A stretch of 64,000 nt of DNA from Pleomorphomonas diazotrophica (GTDB taxonomy: Bacteria > Pseudomonadota > Alphaproteobacteria > Rhizobiales > Pleomorphomonadaceae): the NCBI RefSeq assembly GCF_002844595.1, contig NZ_PJNW01000015.1:40503-104502 (forward strand). Reading direction: 5' to 3'. The notes under the pieces were generated by a model. The model worked only from the letters and a program-made list of their open reading frames with translations, searched no databases and had not been told where the DNA came from. This document shows positions 52,596 to 61,020 of the stretch, piece by piece; position 1 is the first letter of the stretch, and the number at the start of each line of letters is the position of its first letter. Position numbers and translations under genes: made by a program.

Positions 52596-55342
52596 TCCCA
52601 GCCTGGATCGAGGTGGCGGTGGTCAAGGGGGTGGCGCTCTGCGGCCCCGTTCTGTTGTCGCGCGCCGTGCAGGTGGCGTTCCGCGCCATGGGCGTGGCGG
52701 CGCTGCTCACGATCACCGGCCTTCTCGGCGGGCTCGACCGGCTGGACGGCCGGCTCGCCGACCTGCGCTTCGAGGTGGGCACGCGGGCGCCCAGCCAGAA
52801 ACTCGTGATGGTGGACATCGACGCCGAGAGCCTTGCCACCATCGGCGTCTGGCCCTGGGACCGGACGATCCATGCCCGGCTCGTCGAGGCGCTGGAAGAC
52901 CTCGGCGCCCGCCAGATCGCCTTCGACATCGACTTCAGCAACCGCTCCAACCCGGCCTCCGACAAGGCGCTGGCGAAAGCCATCGCCGAGGCCGACGTGC
53001 CGGTGTTCCTCGCCGCCTTCCGCCAGACCAAGACGGCGCAGGACGCCGACATCATCCTCAACCGGCCGATCGACATCCTGGCCGACGGCTGGCCGGGGCT
53101 CGTCAACGTGCCGGTGGATCCGGACGGCCGCGTGCGGCGCTTCCCCTCCGAGCTCACCGTCAACGGCGAGAAGCTCGACGGGCTGCCGGCGCTGATCGCC
53201 GGCGCGAGCACCGCCGGGCCGGTGGTGATCGACTATTCCATCGACCGCAATGCGATCCCGCATGTGTCGGCCTCCGACGTGCTCTACAACAGGGTGAAGG
53301 CCGAGGCGGTGGCCGGCCGCACGGCGCTGATCGGCGCGCGGGCGCTGGAGCTGCACGACTTCTTCCTGGTGCCGCGCTGGGGCATGGTGGCCGGGCCGGA
53401 CATCGTGGCGATGGCCTCGGAGACGCTGATCGCCGGCCGCAGCCTTGTCCGCCTGCCGGCGCTGCCGCTCAGCCTGCCGCTGATCGCCTTGGCCATCGCG
53501 CTGGCGCTGTTGCCGACGCGGCGGGCGCTCGTCTCGCTTGCCGCCATCTCGCTTCTCGGCGAGCTCTCGGCGGTGATCGCCCAGGTGTCCTTCGCGCTGG
53601 TGGCGGGCACGGCGATGCTGCACGTGGCGGTGATCGGCCTGATGGCGCTGGTTCTCTTCCGCGAATATGACATCCGCCGGGTGCTGCTCACCATGGCGCG
53701 GCGCGACACCGTCAACGCCCGCCGCTTCCTGGAGCGGGTGATCGACGACGGCTTCGACGGCATCATCCTGATCGACGGCAAGGACCAGGTGGTGCGGCTC
53801 AACGGCGAGGCGGCGTCATTGCTCGCCCTCGGCGACAGACTGCCGGAGACGGCGGCCGATCTGCCCCATTCGCTGCCCGAGGTGGTGGCGGCGGTGCGGC
53901 GGACGGGCGGCGAGCGGGCCAATGTCATCGACCGGCTGGAGATCGCCGGCCGGGTGGTGGAATATTCCGTCGTCGCCTTCCAGGTGGAGGTGGGCGGGCT
54001 CGGGAGGGGCGCCAATCGCACCTGCGTCTCCGTGGCGCTGCGCGACGTGACCGAGCGGCAGCGCGTCGCCGACCGGCTGCGCCACATGGCGCTGCATGAC
54101 GAGCTGACCGGCCTTGCCAACCGGGCGGGCCTTGCCGAGGCGGTGACCGGGCCGGGCGGCGCGCTCGTCTATTTCGACCTCGACCATTTCAAGGCCGTCA
54201 ACGACAGCCTGGGCCACAAGACCGGCGACCTCCTGCTGGTCGAGGTGGCGCGGCGGGCGGCGGCGCGGGTGGGCGCCTCGGGCACGCTGGCCCGCATGGG
54301 CGGCGACGAGTTCGCCGTCTATTGCCCCGAGGGGCCGGACGTGGCGGGCGAACTGGCCGCGGCGCTGCTCGCCGATTTCGCGGCGCCCTTCACGGTGGGC
54401 GGCCACCGGGTGACCGTCGGCGTCAGCTTCGGCGTCGCCGGCCTCGAGAGCCACAGCCGCGACTTGGGCGTGCTGATGCGCCGGGCCGACCTGGCGCTCA
54501 ACGCCGCGCAGAAGCAGGGCCGGCGGCGCATCGCCCATTTCGAGGCGTCGATGGAGGCGGCGCTGGTGCGCCGGCTGATGCTGGAGAGCGAGCTCAACGC
54601 CGCGCTCGACCGGGGCGAGATCGAGGTGGCCTATCAGCCGCAGGTCGACCTTGCCACCGGCGCGGTGACCGCCGCCGAGGCGCTGATGCGCTGGCGCCAC
54701 CCGACGCTGGGCGCCGTGCCGCCGGGCGTGTTCATTCCCATCGCCGAGGAAACCGGCCTCATCCACCAGCTCACCGCCTGGGTGATGAAGCGCGCCGCGC
54801 TCGACGCCGTGGCCTGGCCGCAGCCAATCCCGGTGGCGGTGAACGTCTCGGCGCTCGACCTGCAATCGGGCGACGTGCCGTCGATGGCGGTGGCGGCGCT
54901 GGAGGCGGCCGGCCTCCCGGCCAGCCGCTTCGAGCTGGAGGTGACTGAATCGGCCTTCGTGGGCGCCGACCCGGTGGTGAGCGAGGCCTTCGCCCGGCTG
55001 CGCGCCCGCGGCATCGCGCTGGCGCTCGACGACTACGGCACCGGCTACGCCTCGCTCGGCTATCTCCACCGCTTCCCCTTCACCACGCTGAAGATCGACA
55101 AGAGCTTCGTCGACGGCGTGCCGGATGACGCCGACGCCATGGCCATCCTGCAATCGGTCGTGGTGCTGGCGCGCGGCCTCGGGCTCAGAACCGTGGCCGA
55201 GGGCGTGGAACTCCCCGAACAGCGCGCCGCCCTCGCCGCCCTCGGCTGCGACATCGGCCAGGGGTATCTCTTCGCGGCGCCCGTGGACAACTGCACGCTG
55301 CACCGCATGCTGGCCGAGGAGCGGCTGGCGGCGACGGGGTAG
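52592..55342 (+). CDS. CHASE2-GGDEF-EAL cyclic-di-GMP enzyme
   Basis: A 916-residue inner-membrane protein with a GTG start inside the FecR stop. A first hydrophobic segment lies near 30, then a periplasmic CHASE2 domain at about 50-290. Three membrane helices follow near 295-365, then a PAS-like region at about 375-490. The GGDEF domain carries an intact GGDEF motif near 570 (ARMGGDEFAVY). The EAL domain carries AEALMRWRHP near 695, then VNVSALDLQ, ELEVTES, DDYGTGYASL, KIDKSFV and AEGVELP. All catalytic residues look present in both domains, so it could make and degrade c-di-GMP, switched by the periplasmic signal. Confidence 0.93.
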   Translation: MIPAWIEVAVVKGVALCGPVLLSRAVQVAFRAMGVAALLTITGLLGGLDRLDGRLADLRFEVGTRAPSQKLVMVDIDAESLATIGVWPWDRTIHARLVEALEDLGARQIAFDIDFSNRSNPASDKALAKAIAEADVPVFLAAFRQTKTAQDADIILNRPIDILADGWPGLVNVPVDPDGRVRRFPSELTVNGEKLDGLPALIAGASTAGPVVIDYSIDRNAIPHVSASDVLYNRVKAEAVAGRTALIGARALELHDFFLVPRWGMVAGPDIVAMASETLIAGRSLVRLPALPLSLPLIALAIALALLPTRRALVSLAAISLLGELSAVIAQVSFALVAGTAMLHVAVIGLMALVLFREYDIRRVLLTMARRDTVNARRFLERVIDDGFDGIILIDGKDQVVRLNGEAASLLALGDRLPETAADLPHSLPEVVAAVRRTGGERANVIDRLEIAGRVVEYSVVAFQVEVGGLGRGANRTCVSVALRDVTERQRVADRLRHMALHDELTGLANRAGLAEAVTGPGGALVYFDLDHFKAVNDSLGHKTGDLLLVEVARRAAARVGASGTLARMGGDEFAVYCPEGPDVAGELAAALLADFAAPFTVGGHRVTVGVSFGVAGLESHSRDLGVLMRRADLALNAAQKQGRRRIAHFEASMEAALVRRLMLESELNAALDRGEIEVAYQPQVDLATGAVTAAEALMRWRHPTLGAVPPGVFIPIAEETGLIHQLTAWVMKRAALDAVAWPQPIPVAVNVSALDLQSGDVPSMAVAALEAAGLPASRFELEVTESAFVGADPVVSEAFARLRARGIALALDDYGTGYASLGYLHRFPFTTLKIDKSFVDGVPDDADAMAILQSVVVLARGLGLRTVAEGVELPEQRAALAALGCDIGQGYLFAAPVDNCTLHRMLAEERLAATG

Positions 55343-55349
55343 GGGAGAG

Positions 55350-55583
55350 GGGGCCCGATATCAGCCGATCGCTTTACTCGTCCTGAGGTCCTCGCCTGCG
55401 CGAGGATGACAGGAGAATGATATAAGGGAACAAGCGGTTAGCGCCTCGCTAGCGCCACGCTCACCGCGCTCTCCCGCTGCTATAACGCTGTCATCCTCGC
55501 GCAAGCCGCTTGAGTTCACGCGTGAATTCAAGGTGGACCTCAGGCAGAAAAGGGCAAGGGGCCGATATCGGGCGCGCCGGCAT
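55350..55583. repeat. composite hairpin repeat family A, two halves
   Basis: Left half stem TCCTCGC/GCGAGGA without insert. The right half (from about 55487) has the palindrome (CTTGAGTTCACGCGTGAATT). The right end CGATATCGGGCGC is 12 bases from the BrnA stop codon. Confidence 0.85.
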
Positions 55584-55589
55584 CGCCCC

Positions 55590-55844
55590 TTACGCCCGCT
55601 TCTTCTCCAGCCACTCCCGCAGCGCCGTGTTGATGCGCGACTGCCAGCCTTCACCGCCGGCGCGGAACTCGGCGATCACGTCCGCGTCGAGGCGGATGGT
55701 AGTGGAGACCTTGCGGTTCTCCGCTTTCGGCCGGCCGCGCTGCACCTTGGCGGCGGCGAACTTCTCCCGCCACTCGGGCGCGCTGAGGTCGGGCGCATCG
55801 TCGGGATCAAAGCCGGGGGGAATAGGCGGCCTGCTCGCGGTCAT
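55590..55844 (-). CDS. brnA: BrnA-type antitoxin
   Basis: An 84-residue protein with a C-terminal ribbon-helix-helix: RKVSTTIRLDADVIAEFRAG, then GWQSRINTALREWLEKK. The N-terminal part (IPPGFDPDDAPDLSAPEWRE) is the toxin-binding tail region typical of BrnA. It follows and overlaps brnT by 38 bases; in this family the toxin gene comes first. Confidence 0.9.
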   Translation of the reverse strand: MTASRPPIPPGFDPDDAPDLSAPEWREKFAAAKVQRGRPKAENRKVSTTIRLDADVIAEFRAGGEGWQSRINTALREWLEKKRA

Positions 55845-56076
55845 TGGCTTTCCTCATGGAGATGATGCGGCGGGCCGCGCCGCGCGGTGTCCAGACAATC
55901 ACCATCATGCGTCCTGCAAGTCGGCCAATGGTGATGAAGCGTTGTTCTCCGTAGTTGAAGCGATCATCCTCGATCGTCAGCGTGTCACCCTCGAACACCT
56001 GTTCGGCCTCTGTCAGGTCGATATGGTGCTTTGTCAGATTGGTGGCGCGCTTGATGGGATCGAACTCGATCTGCAT
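55807..56076 (-). CDS. brnT: BrnT-type ribonuclease toxin
   Basis: An 89-residue RelE-fold toxin: MQIEFDPIKRATNLTKHHID, LTEAEQVFEGDTLTIEDDRF, GRLAGRMMVIVWTPRG and ARRIISMRKANDREQ give the BrnT pattern. It cleaves RNA and is neutralised by BrnA. A 54-base inverted repeat begins 4 bases upstream of the start codon. Confidence 0.92.
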   Translation of the reverse strand: MQIEFDPIKRATNLTKHHIDLTEAEQVFEGDTLTIEDDRFNYGEQRFITIGRLAGRMMVIVWTPRGAARRIISMRKANDREQAAYSPRL

Positions 56077-56079
56077 AGG

Positions 56080-56133
56080 ATTTTTGTTACTACAGAAATA
56101 AGCGCGAGGCAACATTTCCGTAGTAACAAAAAT
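56080..56133. promoter_or_regulatory. long inverted repeat at the brnTA promoter
   Basis: Arms ATTTTTGTTACTAC and GTAGTAACAAAAAT, perfect over 14 bases, continue inward after one mismatch with GAAAT/ATTTC; the loop is 14 bases. It sits directly upstream of brnT and is the likely BrnA/BrnTA operator; a hairpin in the 5' leader is an alternative. Confidence 0.7.
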
Positions 56134-56479
56134 TGGAGTCCTAAGCTGGAGCCCGATATCAGCCTCCCCCGGCGCAAATCGTTCACCAACCCGCGCGGTT
56201 CGCTTCGCAACCCACTTGCCCCGCGCCGCGCCTTGGCGTATTTCCCTTTCATCGCGAAAAGCGATCGCTTCCCTTGATCCGCCCGTTGGCGGAGTAAACA
56301 GGTGGACGACTTCCCGTCCAGGCGATCAGGCACAAGCGGTCCGTCTCCCTGAAGCGGATCGACCAGCGATTTCCAGAAACCATCCGTCTGCCCGGCGCAT
56401 CCCCGCGTCTGGCGCCTTGTGCTTGGACTCCGTCCGGTCGCCGTCAACCGCGATCGGCGCATCGCCATGGATTATACCC
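56134..56479. other. intergenic region upstream of the MFS gene
   Basis: No gene seen. A left-end fragment of repeat A (GGAGCCCGATATCAGCC, about 56150-56166) is present without a hairpin. The rest is GC-rich sequence with no recognised signal. Confidence 0.5.
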
Positions 56480-57643
56480 ATGAACAGACCCCTCATCGTC
56501 ATCTACGCGGCCATCGTGCTCGACGCCGTCGGCATCGGCCTCATCTTCCCCATCCTGCCGGCGCTGCTTTCCGAGGTGACCCACGCCGGCAACGTCGCCA
56601 CCACCATCGGCATCATGACCGCGCTCTACGCGGCGGTGCAGTTCGTCTTCGCGCCGGTGCTGGGCGCGCTTTCCGACCGGATCGGCCGGCGGCCGGTGCT
56701 CTTGATCTCGCTCGCGGGTGCCGCCATCAACTATCTGTTCCTCGCCTTCGCCGGCAATCTCGCGCTGCTGTTCCTCGGGCGGGCGATCGCCGGGCTGACC
56801 TCGGCCAACGTGTCGGTGGCCACCGCCTACATCACCGACATCACCCAGGAGGACCAGCGCGCCCGCCGCTTCGGCCTCCTCAACGCCATGTTCGGCATCG
56901 GCTTCATCGTGGGCCCGGTGCTGGGCGGCACGCTGGGCGACCACTGGCTGAGATTGCCCTTCATCGCCGCGGCGGTGCTGAACGGCGTGAACCTCCTGAT
57001 CGCGCTGTTCATATTGCCGGAATCCCGCGAACCCTCGCACCAGAGGCTCGACCTCGCGGCGCTCAACCCGCTGAAGCCGCTCGCCTGGGTGTTCCAGGTG
57101 AAAAGCCTCTGGCCGCTGATCGTCATCTTCTTCCTGCTGTCGGCCACCGGCGAGGCCTATGGTACCAGCTGGGCGCTGTGGGGCGGCGACGCCTTCGGCT
57201 GGAACGGCATGATGATCGGCCTGTCGCTCGGCGCCTTCGGCGTCTGCCAGACGCTGGCGCAAGCCTTCCTGCCGGGGCCGGCGGTGAAGCTGATGGGCGA
57301 GCGCGCGGCGATCCTCACCGGCCTCTCCGGCGCCATGGCGGCGCTGGCGATCATGGCCTTCGCCACGGAAGGCTGGATCGTCTTTGCCATCATGCCCCTC
57401 TTCGCCCTCGGCGGCCTCGGCGTGCCGGCCCTGCAAGCCATGGCGACGCGTCAGGTGAGCGAGAGCCAGCAAGGCCAGTTCCAGGGCGTGCTGGCGTCGG
57501 CGCTGAGCCTGGCGTCGATCGTCGCGCCGCTGGGGTTCTCCAGCTTCTACGCGGTTGTGAGGGAGGAATGGCCGGGTGCGGTGTGGCTGAGCGTGGTGGC
57601 GGTGTATGCGGTGGCGATGGTGCTGGTGGGGAGGAGGAGGTGA
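56480..57643 (+). CDS. MFS exporter, TetA/multidrug type
   Basis: A 387-residue transporter with twelve predicted membrane helices. Motif A (GALSDRIGRRPVLL) is near residue 65. The N-terminal LDAVGIGLIFPILPALL and mid-protein RRFGLLNAMFGIGFIVGPVL (motif C area) match the TetA-like drug:proton antiporters. The actual substrate is unknown. No TetR repressor is adjacent. The ribosome binding site is weak; the start was chosen to match family N-termini. Confidence 0.88.
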   Translation: MNRPLIVIYAAIVLDAVGIGLIFPILPALLSEVTHAGNVATTIGIMTALYAAVQFVFAPVLGALSDRIGRRPVLLISLAGAAINYLFLAFAGNLALLFLGRAIAGLTSANVSVATAYITDITQEDQRARRFGLLNAMFGIGFIVGPVLGGTLGDHWLRLPFIAAAVLNGVNLLIALFILPESREPSHQRLDLAALNPLKPLAWVFQVKSLWPLIVIFFLLSATGEAYGTSWALWGGDAFGWNGMMIGLSLGAFGVCQTLAQAFLPGPAVKLMGERAAILTGLSGAMAALAIMAFATEGWIVFAIMPLFALGGLGVPALQAMATRQVSESQQGQFQGVLASALSLASIVAPLGFSSFYAVVREEWPGAVWLSVVAVYAVAMVLVGRRR

Positions 57644-57817
57644 GGGGGAGGGTCAGAATAAAGGCTATAGGTCAGCTGGCGTTCTATCGTAAGGGTTGTA
57701 AAATCTAGTCTGGTGTGCTTGTCCTTTATGTAAGTCCTTGGATGCGACTTTTGTTGAGATTTATCAATATATAAACTAGCGACGGCGACGTTTTCGAACG
57801 TTAGTGAGGGGCAGCGC

Positions 57818-58747
57818 ATGTTATGTGATTTTGCTCTCGGGTTTCCCGCGTTTGTTGAGTGTGTACTCGATAAGGACAGGACGCTAAGACGAAGCTTCCG
57901 CGAAGAGACCGTGACCGACCTTCTTATGGGAGGCCTTGTCATGGCGGGAGGCCGACAGCTTATTGTGGACTTTCCGGACGAGCCAATTACTGGCGCTGAC
58001 ATGGAGTGGAATTTCGTCGACGTGCACACGTCTACTTTTTTCCGCCTTATGCTTCAGGCTAAGCGCATCTATGGCAGTGGCTCTATTTGGACGCGCCACT
58101 GTTATCGTGAGCTCTTGTACAAACCCGGCCGACCACCCGAGTTTCAAGCCACGACTTTATGTAACGCTGCAACGGCCTCATCAGTCGCGACGTATCCTTT
58201 TTATATATTCTACAACTCGAGATATACGTGTGATTTAGCTAGAAAAATGGGGAATAAAACTATCTCTGGGGTCAACATTGCTGATGGTTATGCTATAGAA
58301 AATCTGGTCGTTTCTGCGAATACTCGTGCTCTGCGCACCAGCAACAAGAGTCTGAAAAAGGTGGAATCAAAACTATATCCGTTGTCGGCACTATTATGCC
58401 CGCCTCGGATAGGAAGGCTACCACCATTCGCGTTCACGTCAGGAACACGTCCTGCGGGGATTTATTTGTCTGTAGGGCAAAAGACTGTGGGTGTGCAGAT
58501 GCCGCCTAGTCCGGAAGATATTAGGGGACGCATAATTGCACTGAGAAGTGGCTCGGTATCTGAGGGGGTTGGGCCGGAGCAAAAGTTCGACGGTCTTGCT
58601 CCAGCCGTTCCCGCCGTATCTAGAGACATACCTGCCGATGTACAGGCTGTATTGAGCCGACGGTGGGACGGAGGTTATCGCGCGCGTGAACTAGACCGCT
58701 GGCGACTAACGTTTATAACCGACAGCTCGAAGTTCGAGGAGGGTTAG
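57818..58747 (+). CDS. low-GC orphan with PD-(D/E)xK-like motifs (DUF6615-like)
   Basis: A 309-residue protein in visibly AT-richer DNA (about 45-50% GC by eye against two-thirds around it). The N-terminal 100 residues have FREETVTDLLMGGL, then ITGADMEWNF and LMLQAKRIYG. Glu, Asp and QxK are spaced as in restriction-endonuclease-like folds, and the pattern recalls DUF6615 as I remember it. The C-terminal part is unassigned. GAGGGG lies 6 bases upstream. A terminator follows. Its base composition points to recent transfer; nuclease or defence function is inference. Confidence 0.65.
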   Translation: MLCDFALGFPAFVECVLDKDRTLRRSFREETVTDLLMGGLVMAGGRQLIVDFPDEPITGADMEWNFVDVHTSTFFRLMLQAKRIYGSGSIWTRHCYRELLYKPGRPPEFQATTLCNAATASSVATYPFYIFYNSRYTCDLARKMGNKTISGVNIADGYAIENLVVSANTRALRTSNKSLKKVESKLYPLSALLCPPRIGRLPPFAFTSGTRPAGIYLSVGQKTVGVQMPPSPEDIRGRIIALRSGSVSEGVGPEQKFDGLAPAVPAVSRDIPADVQAVLSRRWDGGYRARELDRWRLTFITDSSKFEEG

Positions 58748-58813
58748 CAGGCCGCGCCATATGCCTATTGCCTCGTTGTGCCGAGGAAGTGATGGGAGCG
58801 GCGCCCAACACGA

Positions 58814-58840
58814 GAAAAGCCCGCCGGAGGCGAGCTTTTC
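58814..58840. terminator. terminator-like hairpin after the orphan gene
   Basis: GAAAAGC and GCTTTTC arms with an inner CGCC/GGCG stem and a 3-base loop. The T run is inside the right arm, the form of a bidirectional intrinsic terminator. Confidence 0.6.
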
Positions 58841-58997
58841 CCTTGAGTCCTGTGACGATGAGGGTGGTGTTACCCCGCAACCTCACGCGCCTTTCGATCA
58901 TGTTTAGGGCATCCGAACGGGCATCTCAACCAGTCCGCTCTGTGGCCGGCTGGTCGACCCATCACGCTATTCTGCTGGGCTTGAAAATCAACTTCAT

Positions 58998-59032
58998 GTT
59001 GATATATGTAACATTTGGTGACGTTTATCAAC
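58998..59032. promoter_or_regulatory. inverted repeat upstream of the Xre-ImmA gene
   Basis: GTTGATA (58998-59004) and TATCAAC (59026-59032), 21 bases apart, within 25 bases of the start codon. It may be a site for the Xre domain of the downstream protein. The remaining gap from 58748 shows only the terminator-like hairpin. Confidence 0.5.
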
Positions 59033-59054
59033 CAATCGAAACGAGGAGGCTCGC

Positions 59055-60140
59055 ATGTTCGGGGACAGGCTTCGTCTAGCCAGGAAGAAGGCCGGGCTGT
59101 CGCTGCAGGCCTTGTCCGAGCGGGTGTCGCCGGCGGTCTCCGCCCAGGCCATCAGCAAGTATGAGAGCGGCAAGATGATGCCGTCCTCCTCGGTGCTCGT
59201 GGGCCTCGGCAAGGCTCTCGGCGTGTCCCTCGATTTTCTGATGAGCGGACAGGTCGCGGAGCTGCATGGCGTCGAGTTTCGCAAGCATTCCGAGACTTCG
59301 GCACAGGATCGAGCCCATGCCGAAGCGCTGGTGATCGAAAGGCTTGAGGATTATCTCGCCATCGAGGATATCCTCGGTTTGGAAGAACCCGCCGACCCTC
59401 TTGCCGGTTTGCGGTGCGAGGCCGTGGCTTCATGGGGCGAGATCGAGCAGAAAGCCCGTGCCCTGCGCGATGCGTGGGAACTTGGCATCGACCCCATTCC
59501 CAGCATGATCGATCTTCTTGAGAAGAAGGGGATAAAGGTCGTTGTGGCGGATTTGCCGGTGCGGTTCGATGGGTTGGCCTGCACCGTGAAGCGGACCGGC
59601 AATAGGCCCGATACCGAGGTGGTCGTCATCTCCAGTAGGGCCAACGTTGAGCGCAAACGCTTCAGCCTTGCGCATGAACTGGCGCATCGTGTCATTCGGA
59701 GCGTGGCGGACCCTGCCGCCATGAAGCTTGAGAAGGCGATGCATCGGTTCGCGGGCGCTTTTCTCGCGCCGGCCGATCATCTTCGCAAGGAAGTCGGCGA
59801 GAATCGACGTGGCGTCACCTATCATGAGTTGATAAGGTTGAAGCGGTCTTATGGAATGTCGGCGGCTGCCATGTTGATCCGGTTGAAGGATGTCGGGCTC
59901 TTGCCGGAAACCACTGTCGATTACGCCTTCCGGACTTATGCTCGGGCATGGCGCACCGAGGAGCCCGCTCCGATTGAAGACGGGCAGGGCCTTGGCGCTT
60001 TCGAGAAGCCTGTTCGCTTTGAACGCTTGGTTTATCAGGCCCTTGCCGAGGATATGATATCGCCTGTGCGAGCGGCGCAGTTTCTCAAGGTACCGCTCGC
60101 CAAGCTGGAAGAAGAGATGCGGGGGCCGCGCGAACCGTGA
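59055..60140 (+). CDS. Xre-family regulator with ImmA/IrrE metallopeptidase domain
   Basis: A 361-residue COG2856-type protein. The Xre HTH is at about 5-60 (RLARKKAGLSLQALSERVSP). The ImmA/IrrE zinc peptidase domain carries HELAH in FSLAHELAHRVIRSV near 215. A C-terminal tail follows. Such proteins cleave or sense repressors and often act as antitoxin or regulator for a neighbouring toxin. GGAGG lies 6 bases upstream. It overlaps the PIN gene by 4 bases (GTGA). Confidence 0.9.
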   Translation: MFGDRLRLARKKAGLSLQALSERVSPAVSAQAISKYESGKMMPSSSVLVGLGKALGVSLDFLMSGQVAELHGVEFRKHSETSAQDRAHAEALVIERLEDYLAIEDILGLEEPADPLAGLRCEAVASWGEIEQKARALRDAWELGIDPIPSMIDLLEKKGIKVVVADLPVRFDGLACTVKRTGNRPDTEVVVISSRANVERKRFSLAHELAHRVIRSVADPAAMKLEKAMHRFAGAFLAPADHLRKEVGENRRGVTYHELIRLKRSYGMSAAAMLIRLKDVGLLPETTVDYAFRTYARAWRTEEPAPIEDGQGLGAFEKPVRFERLVYQALAEDMISPVRAAQFLKVPLAKLEEEMRGPREP

Positions 60141-60658
60141 CCCAGAATGCCGCGCTGACCGTCGTCGTCAATGATGCCTCCTGTCTCATCGACCTCAGAA
60201 AGGCGCGTCTTCTGCATCTTCTGGTGAGACTGCCCTATCGGCTCATCATTCCGTTGCCGGTGAGAGAATCCGAACTGATCTCCTTTACGGAGCAAGAGTG
60301 GGCAGTGCTCGATGCGGGGCTTGAGGTTTTCGACCTGCCTCCGGATCGGGTCGGGGAAGCTTTTCTCGTTAAAGCAGTTCATCCGAAACTGTCCGCCAAC
60401 GACTGCTTCTGTCTGGTGACGACGCGGTGTCATCAAGACGCGGTTCTTCTAACCGGAGATGCGTTGCTGCGCGGCGTGGCGATAGAAGACGGACGCCGCG
60501 TTCATGGGGTGCTCTGGGTCATTGATGAACTCAAGCGATTGTCGCTGTGCGGCGACAGCGTCTTGGCGATGGCGCTTCAACTCTGGCAGGATGATCCGAC
60601 CGTACGGTTGCCTGCCCAAGAGGTCGCGCAGCGCTTGCGGACGCTTGGAGGGATTTAG
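60137..60658 (+). CDS. PIN-domain-like nuclease, candidate toxin
   Basis: A 173-residue protein with PIN acidic residues in order: VVNDASCLIDLRK (Asp), PVRESELISF (Glu), LSANDCFCLVTT (Asp) and AVLLTGDALLR (Asp). GTG start, coupled to the Xre-ImmA gene. PIN toxins cut RNA. Pairing with an Xre-ImmA protein is a known predicted toxin-antitoxin layout. A terminator follows. Confidence 0.82.
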   Translation: MTQNAALTVVVNDASCLIDLRKARLLHLLVRLPYRLIIPLPVRESELISFTEQEWAVLDAGLEVFDLPPDRVGEAFLVKAVHPKLSANDCFCLVTTRCHQDAVLLTGDALLRGVAIEDGRRVHGVLWVIDELKRLSLCGDSVLAMALQLWQDDPTVRLPAQEVAQRLRTLGGI

Positions 60659-60683
60659 GCCGTTCAAGCAATGTCGGAAATGT

Positions 60684-60710
60684 ACCCCGCTTCGGCGGGG
60701 TTTTGTTTGT
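60684..60710 (+). terminator. intrinsic terminator after the Xre-ImmA/PIN operon
   Basis: CCCCGC-TTCG-GCGGGG with a UUCG tetraloop followed by TTTTGTTTGT, 25 bases after the PIN stop. Confidence 0.92.
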
Positions 60711-61020
60711 GTCCGTCTTCCTCGACCTCCACCTTCCTTCACCTCCCGCTTTCCCCTTCATTCCGTCCGCCTCGTTTCCTTGGGTGTGAGAGGCGCGCGA
60801 TCGGGGAGGAGGATTTGTGGTGCTGCTTCCTTCTCCTTGAGACTCTGTGTGTTTTGACGTGCCGACGAGGGAGAATTCGTTCCGTCTCGTCTATTTGCTT
60901 CTATGTGCCGGATTATGGAATCCGAGTCATATTGTTGCGAGGCGTGGAAATGAATCTCCGTCCCAACAGCCCTTTGCCTATATTCGCGTGAAAGGCAGAC
61001 GGTGAGGGTGGGGAAGACGG

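Noticed and set aside
52007..53623. 538-codon open frame on the - strand opposite the FecR and CHASE2 genes
   Set aside because: Leu/Pro/Arg-rich antisense of the Gly/Ser/Asn repeat region.
60671..60991. 106-codon open frame after the PIN gene
   Set aside because: It begins inside the terminator of the PIN operon, with simple Ser/Leu/Pro-rich composition and no ribosome binding site.
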